This document shows positions 21,431 through 24,199 of a stretch of 24,199 nt of DNA, one piece after another (position 1 is the stretch's first letter; each line of letters begins with the position of its first letter). The DNA comes from Roseovarius sp. UBA6167. GTDB lineage: Bacteria > Pseudomonadota > Alphaproteobacteria > Rhodobacterales > Rhodobacteraceae. Both the position numbers and the translations under genes were made by a program. The stretch covers positions 2,499-26,697 of the forward strand of contig DIUD01000049.1 in assembly GCA_002428225.1 (NCBI GenBank). Reading direction: 5' to 3'. The notes under the pieces were generated by a model. That model searched no databases, was not told the DNA's origin, and saw only the letters and a program-made list of their open reading frames with translations.

Positions 21431-22374
21431 GTCCAGCCCGCCATCCCGAGGCCCCGGAGCGCCGCCTCACAGAGAATCGCGGTGAAATGCGCGAAAAGAT
21501 ACCACAGCGACAGGCGGAACGCCCGTTTTTCCACCCGGTAATCATCGGCCTCTGCCTGCCCTTCGTCGCGCCGCCAGATCGCCAGCGCATCGCGCAGGAA
21601 AAGCGCGTTGAATACCAGCGCCACGGCCAGATAGACCGGCCCGCCGATCTGCGTGAACGCGGCACCCACCGCCATCACCGAAAGGATCACCGTATAGGCG
21701 AGGATATGCACCCGCGTCGCGCGGCGGCCATGGGTGACGGTCAGCATCGGCACGCCCGCCTTGTCGTAATCGCCCCGCATGAACAGCGCCAGCGCCCAGA
21801 AATGCGGCGGCGTCCAAAGAAAGATCAGCGCAAACATCAGCACCGATTCGATGCTGATCGTGCCCGTCGCGGCCGCCCAGCCGATCATCGGCGGAAATGC
21901 CCCGGCAGCGCCGCCGATGACGATATTCTGCGGCGTCCAGCGTTTCAGGCCGATGGTATAGATCACCACATAGAAGAAGATCGTGAACGCCAGCAGCCCG
22001 GCGGCCAGCGCGTTCGTGGCCAGCCACAGCATCACCACCGAGAAGACGGCCAGCGTGACGCCGAAGGCGAACGCCTCGTCGCGCGCGACCTTGCCCGTCG
22101 GGATCGGACGGCCCGCGGTGCGCTTCATGATCGCGTCTATGTCGGATTCCCACCACATGTTGAGCGCGCCCGAGGCCCCGCCGCCGACGGCAATGAACAG
22201 GATTGCAGCCAGCCCCACCACCGGATGCACCGCCACGGGCGCGGCCAGAAGCCCCACCAGCGCCGTGAACACCACAAGCGTCATCACCCGCGGCTTGAGC
22301 AGGGCAAAGAAATCGCCGAACCCCGCCTCGCCGGGTTGCGTGGTGCTGGCGCTGTTCAGACTGGCATCGCTCAT
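21427..22374 (-). CDS. ctaB: protoheme IX farnesyltransferase (heme O synthase)
   Basis: A 315-residue polytopic prenyltransferase that adds a farnesyl group to heme b to make heme O, the precursor of heme A. Motifs: LLKPRVMTLVVFTALVG (25-41), the first aspartate-rich region NMWWESDIDAIMKRTAGRPI (72-91), and the second, DYDKAGVPMLTVTHG, following TPPHFWALALF. About nine membrane helices are expected. It follows ctaC by 69 bp and overlaps the CoxF-like gene by 4 bp. GGAGAAAAG about 10 nt upstream is the likely ribosome-binding site. Confidence 0.98.
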   Translation of the reverse strand: MSDASLNSASTTQPGEAGFGDFFALLKPRVMTLVVFTALVGLLAAPVAVHPVVGLAAILFIAVGGGASGALNMWWESDIDAIMKRTAGRPIPTGKVARDEAFAFGVTLAVFSVVMLWLATNALAAGLLAFTIFFYVVIYTIGLKRWTPQNIVIGGAAGAFPPMIGWAAATGTISIESVLMFALIFLWTPPHFWALALFMRGDYDKAGVPMLTVTHGRRATRVHILAYTVILSVMAVGAAFTQIGGPVYLAVALVFNALFLRDALAIWRRDEGQAEADDYRVEKRAFRLSLWYLFAHFTAILCEAALRGLGMAGWT

Positions 22375-22443
22375 CGTCAGGGTCTTTTCTCCGTCATCTC
22401 GGGAAAGGCTCCGGCCGGATCATCCCCGGCCCGACCCGCTCGC

Positions 22444-23319
22444 TCATTCAGCCGAGGCCACCTGCCGCACACGCGGCGTGCCGGCATATTCCTCGATGGC
22501 CCCGTCGAGCCAGTCCTGATACTCGGCCTCGCTCACCACCTTGACGGTGATCGGCATGTAGGCATGCGACTGCCCGCACAATTCCGAGCACTGGCCGAAA
22601 TAGATGCCTTCCTTCTCGGCCTTGAACCAGAGCTGCGCCAGACGCCCCGGCACCGCGTCCTGCTTCACGCCAAAGGCGGGGATGGTCCAGCTGTGGATCA
22701 CATCGGCACCTGTCACCGTCATCACCACGATCTTGTTCACCGGCACGACCACGGCCGTGTCGGTGGCGAGCAGGAATTCGTCGCGGCTGTAACCTGCCTC
22801 GATCAGTTGCGCCTCGACCTCGGGGGTAAACCGGTTGTCGCCCCCCGTCGCCGGCGCGCCGATCATGTAGCTGTCGAACTGGAAATCGTGGTCGGTGTAT
22901 TCATAACCCCAATACCACTGATAACCGGTCACCTTGATGTTGATCTCGCCTTCGGGAAATTCCTGTTGCTTGAACAGGATCGGCAGCGAATTTGCGCCGA
23001 TGAAGACCAGGATCAGGATCGGCACGATGGTCCAGGCGATCTCCAGCGGGGAGTTATGGGTGAATTTCGCCGGATTGGGATTGGACCGCCGGGTGTATCG
23101 GACAGCCGCATAAGCCAGCAGCACGGTCACAAGGATGACGATGGCGATTATGATGACGTTGATCACCCCGTCCAGCCATTGCAGATCGCGCGCAAGCTCG
23201 GTCGCGGCGGGCTGAAACCCGATGCCGCCCTGAATCGGCGCGCCGACAATCTCCTGTGCGGCGGCGGGAAGGGCTACGAGGGCGGCCAGAACGGCCAGAA
23301 GGCTGGGGATAAGTCGCAT
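22444..23319 (-). CDS. ctaC: cytochrome c oxidase subunit II
   Basis: A 291-residue precursor. A signal peptide (MRLIPSLLAVLAALVALPAAAQ, cleavage near residue 22) is followed by two membrane helices (about 50-72 and 94-116) and the periplasmic CuA domain. The CuA ligands are complete: His209, Cys244, Glu246, Cys248, His252 and Met255 (GQCSELCGQSHAYM). The aromatic electron-entry motif QWYWGYEY is at 134-141. It accepts electrons from cytochrome c and passes them to heme a. The start at 23319 is chosen because it opens the signal peptide and follows AGGGTG; the frame is open to 23412 without family similarity. It is first in the cox run and divergent from tldD, with an FNR-like site in the shared upstream region. 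Confidence 0.98.
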   Translation of the reverse strand: MRLIPSLLAVLAALVALPAAAQEIVGAPIQGGIGFQPAATELARDLQWLDGVINVIIIAIVILVTVLLAYAAVRYTRRSNPNPAKFTHNSPLEIAWTIVPILILVFIGANSLPILFKQQEFPEGEINIKVTGYQWYWGYEYTDHDFQFDSYMIGAPATGGDNRFTPEVEAQLIEAGYSRDEFLLATDTAVVVPVNKIVVMTVTGADVIHSWTIPAFGVKQDAVPGRLAQLWFKAEKEGIYFGQCSELCGQSHAYMPITVKVVSEAEYQDWLDGAIEEYAGTPRVRQVASAE

Positions 23320-23462
23320 TGTGCACCCTGATCGTTTGAACGGTTCGTGTCTTCGGGCCGGGATCTGACGGTGACCGCGGAATCCCATTGTCTCGGTCCC
23401 GGTTAAAACCATACTATGACGCGCATCACAAGAACGCGCGTTGCGGCAAAGGGACGCTTTTT

Positions 23463-23476
23463 TTGATCTGGATCAA
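23463..23476. promoter_or_regulatory. FNR/FnrL-type binding site
   Basis: TTGAT-CTGG-ATCAA is an exact match to the FNR/FnrL consensus (TTGAT N4 ATCAA) and a perfect palindrome in the half-sites. It lies in the 197-bp ctaC-tldD divergence, 144 bp from the ctaC start and 41 bp from the tldD start. Nearby is a 10-bp palindrome, AACGCGCGTT (23433-23442). No convincing -10/-35 pair is visible for either gene, so whether the site activates or represses cannot be read from position. Confidence 0.7.
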
Positions 23477-23516
23477 ATGCTGCCCGCCTCATCGCCCCTG
23501 ACCAGGGATCTGCCCC

Positions 23517-24199
23517 ATGAGCGACACGCCCTTTCGTCCCTTCGAGACGCGGCTCGACCGCGAGGCGGCGCTGCGACATCTGCGCGCCGCCACGCTTGGC
23601 GCGGATGACGGAGAGCTGTTTCTCGAGCGCCGCCGCGCCGAGGGGCTGGTGTTCGACGACGGCCGCCTCAAGACCGCCTCCTATGACGCCTCCGAGGGCT
23701 TTGGCCTGCGCGCCGTGCGCGGCGAGGTGACGGGCTATGCGCATTCCTCCGAGGTCTCCGAGGCCGCGCTCGAACGCGCGGTTGGGACCGCGCGCCTTGC
23801 CGTGGGCGCGGGCGGGGCCACCCTCGCCGCCGGTCCGGCCGCCACCAACCGCCGGCTTTATACCGATGCCGACCCGATCGCCGGAGCCGCCTTCCCGGTC
23901 AAGATCGAGACCCTGCGCGAGATCGACGCCTTCGCCCGCGCGCTCGATCCCCGCGTGGTGCAGGTCACCGCCTCGCTCGCCGCCTCGTGCCAGGAGGTGG
24001 TGATCCTGCGCCCCGACGGCCAGCACCTCGCCGACACCCGCCCCATGACCCGCGTCAACGTCTCGATCATCGTCGAGGCGCAGGGCCGCCGCGAACAGGG
24101 CAGCGCCGGCGGCGGCGGGCGCATCGGGCTCGATGGCCTGCTCGACCCCGCCGACTGGCAGGCCAAGACCCGTGAGGCGCTGCGCATCGCGCTGGTCAA
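23517..24199 (+). CDS. tldD: metalloprotease TldD (N-terminal part, runs off the window)
   Basis: The first 227 codons of TldD, starting MSDTPFRPFETRLDREAAL and preceded by CAGGGAT. Family segments are GELFLERRRAEGLVFDDGRLKTASYDASEGFGLRAVRGEVTGYAHSSE (about 37-84), ADPIAGAAFPVKIETLREIDAFAR and VVILRPDGQHLADTRPMTRVNVSIIVEAQGRREQGSAGGGGR. The zinc-binding HExxxH motif lies beyond residue 240 in this family and so falls outside the window. TldD is the catalytic partner of TldE/PmbA, encoded here at 3110-4465. The gene is divergent from ctaC and shares its upstream region. Confidence 0.95.
   Translation, partial: MSDTPFRPFETRLDREAALRHLRAATLGADDGELFLERRRAEGLVFDDGRLKTASYDASEGFGLRAVRGEVTGYAHSSEVSEAALERAVGTARLAVGAGGATLAAGPAATNRRLYTDADPIAGAAFPVKIETLREIDAFARALDPRVVQVTASLAASCQEVVILRPDGQHLADTRPMTRVNVSIIVEAQGRREQGSAGGGGRIGLDGLLDPADWQAKTREALRIALV

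Noticed and set aside
20644..23331. 895-codon open frame on the plus strand across the cox genes
   Set aside because: It is antisense to five well-supported cox genes, its translation is Arg/His/Pro-rich with no domain, and long shadow frames are usual at this GC content.
23403..24026. 207-codon minus-strand frame covering the tldD start
   Set aside because: The plus-strand frame gives a clear TldD N-terminus; the minus-strand product has no family features.

Overview
The window is GC-rich, gene-dense DNA from an alphaproteobacterium, most likely a Rhodobacterales (Rhodobacteraceae / Roseobacter-group) chromosome. The reasons are protein character and gene order: an aa3-type oxidase cluster ctaC-ctaB-small protein-ctaG-ctaE-surf1 running into thrC and an M16 processing-type peptidase, a Suv3-like helicase / S4 protein / 7Fe ferredoxin / CarD run, and a PF11316-type glycosyltransferase. 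This taxonomic call is an inference; there is no rRNA in the window. I see no tRNA, CRISPR array, insertion sequence or integrase.

Layout. 1-302 is the 5' part of rpsL (minus), with a good sigma70 promoter at 522-550 and a roughly 210-nt leader. 600-1418 is a plus-strand glycosyltransferase whose 3' end overlaps, tail to tail by 62 bp, a DMT-family exporter gene (1357-2277, minus). Upstream of the exporter on the minus strand lie an inositol-monophosphatase/CysQ-like gene and pmbA (2344-4465). 4699-9170 holds carD, fdxA, an Hsp15-like S4 gene and a 964-residue helicase, all minus. A secreted TPR protein (9201-9761, minus) diverges from a plus-strand pair: an SCP2-domain protein and an alpha/beta hydrolase (9832-11075).

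11076-12441 is the anomalous stretch. A TylF-type methyltransferase gene and a frameshifted scrap of an acyl-CoA dehydrogenase gene sit between two direct repeats of about 95-100 bp. The repeats are two copies of the 3' end of the neighbouring P1-family peptidase gene, and copy 1 is fused in frame to the dehydrogenase scrap. This looks like a small acquired or rearranged segment.

12442-23319 is an almost unbroken minus-strand run. In the direction of transcription it contains ctaC, ctaB, a 55-residue CoxF-like membrane protein, ctaG, ctaE, surf1, thrC, an M16 peptidase, a GNAT acetyltransferase, a histidine-phosphatase-fold protein, a glutathione S-transferase, a LYS1-like saccharopine dehydrogenase and the P1 peptidase. 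Most junctions are short gaps or 1-4 bp overlaps. The cox genes supply subunits II and III, heme O synthesis, copper delivery and a heme-insertion factor for an aa3 oxidase; the catalytic subunit I gene (ctaD) is not in the window. The intergenic region upstream of ctaC contains a perfect FNR-type palindrome (23463-23476) and is shared with the divergent tldD gene, which runs off the end of the window. Thus both halves of the TldD/PmbA protease are encoded here, about 19 kb apart.

The strongest candidates for something new are the repeat-flanked chimeric locus at 11115-12516, the apparent quasi-palindrome repair inside one repeat copy, and the FNR box at the ctaC/tldD divergence.
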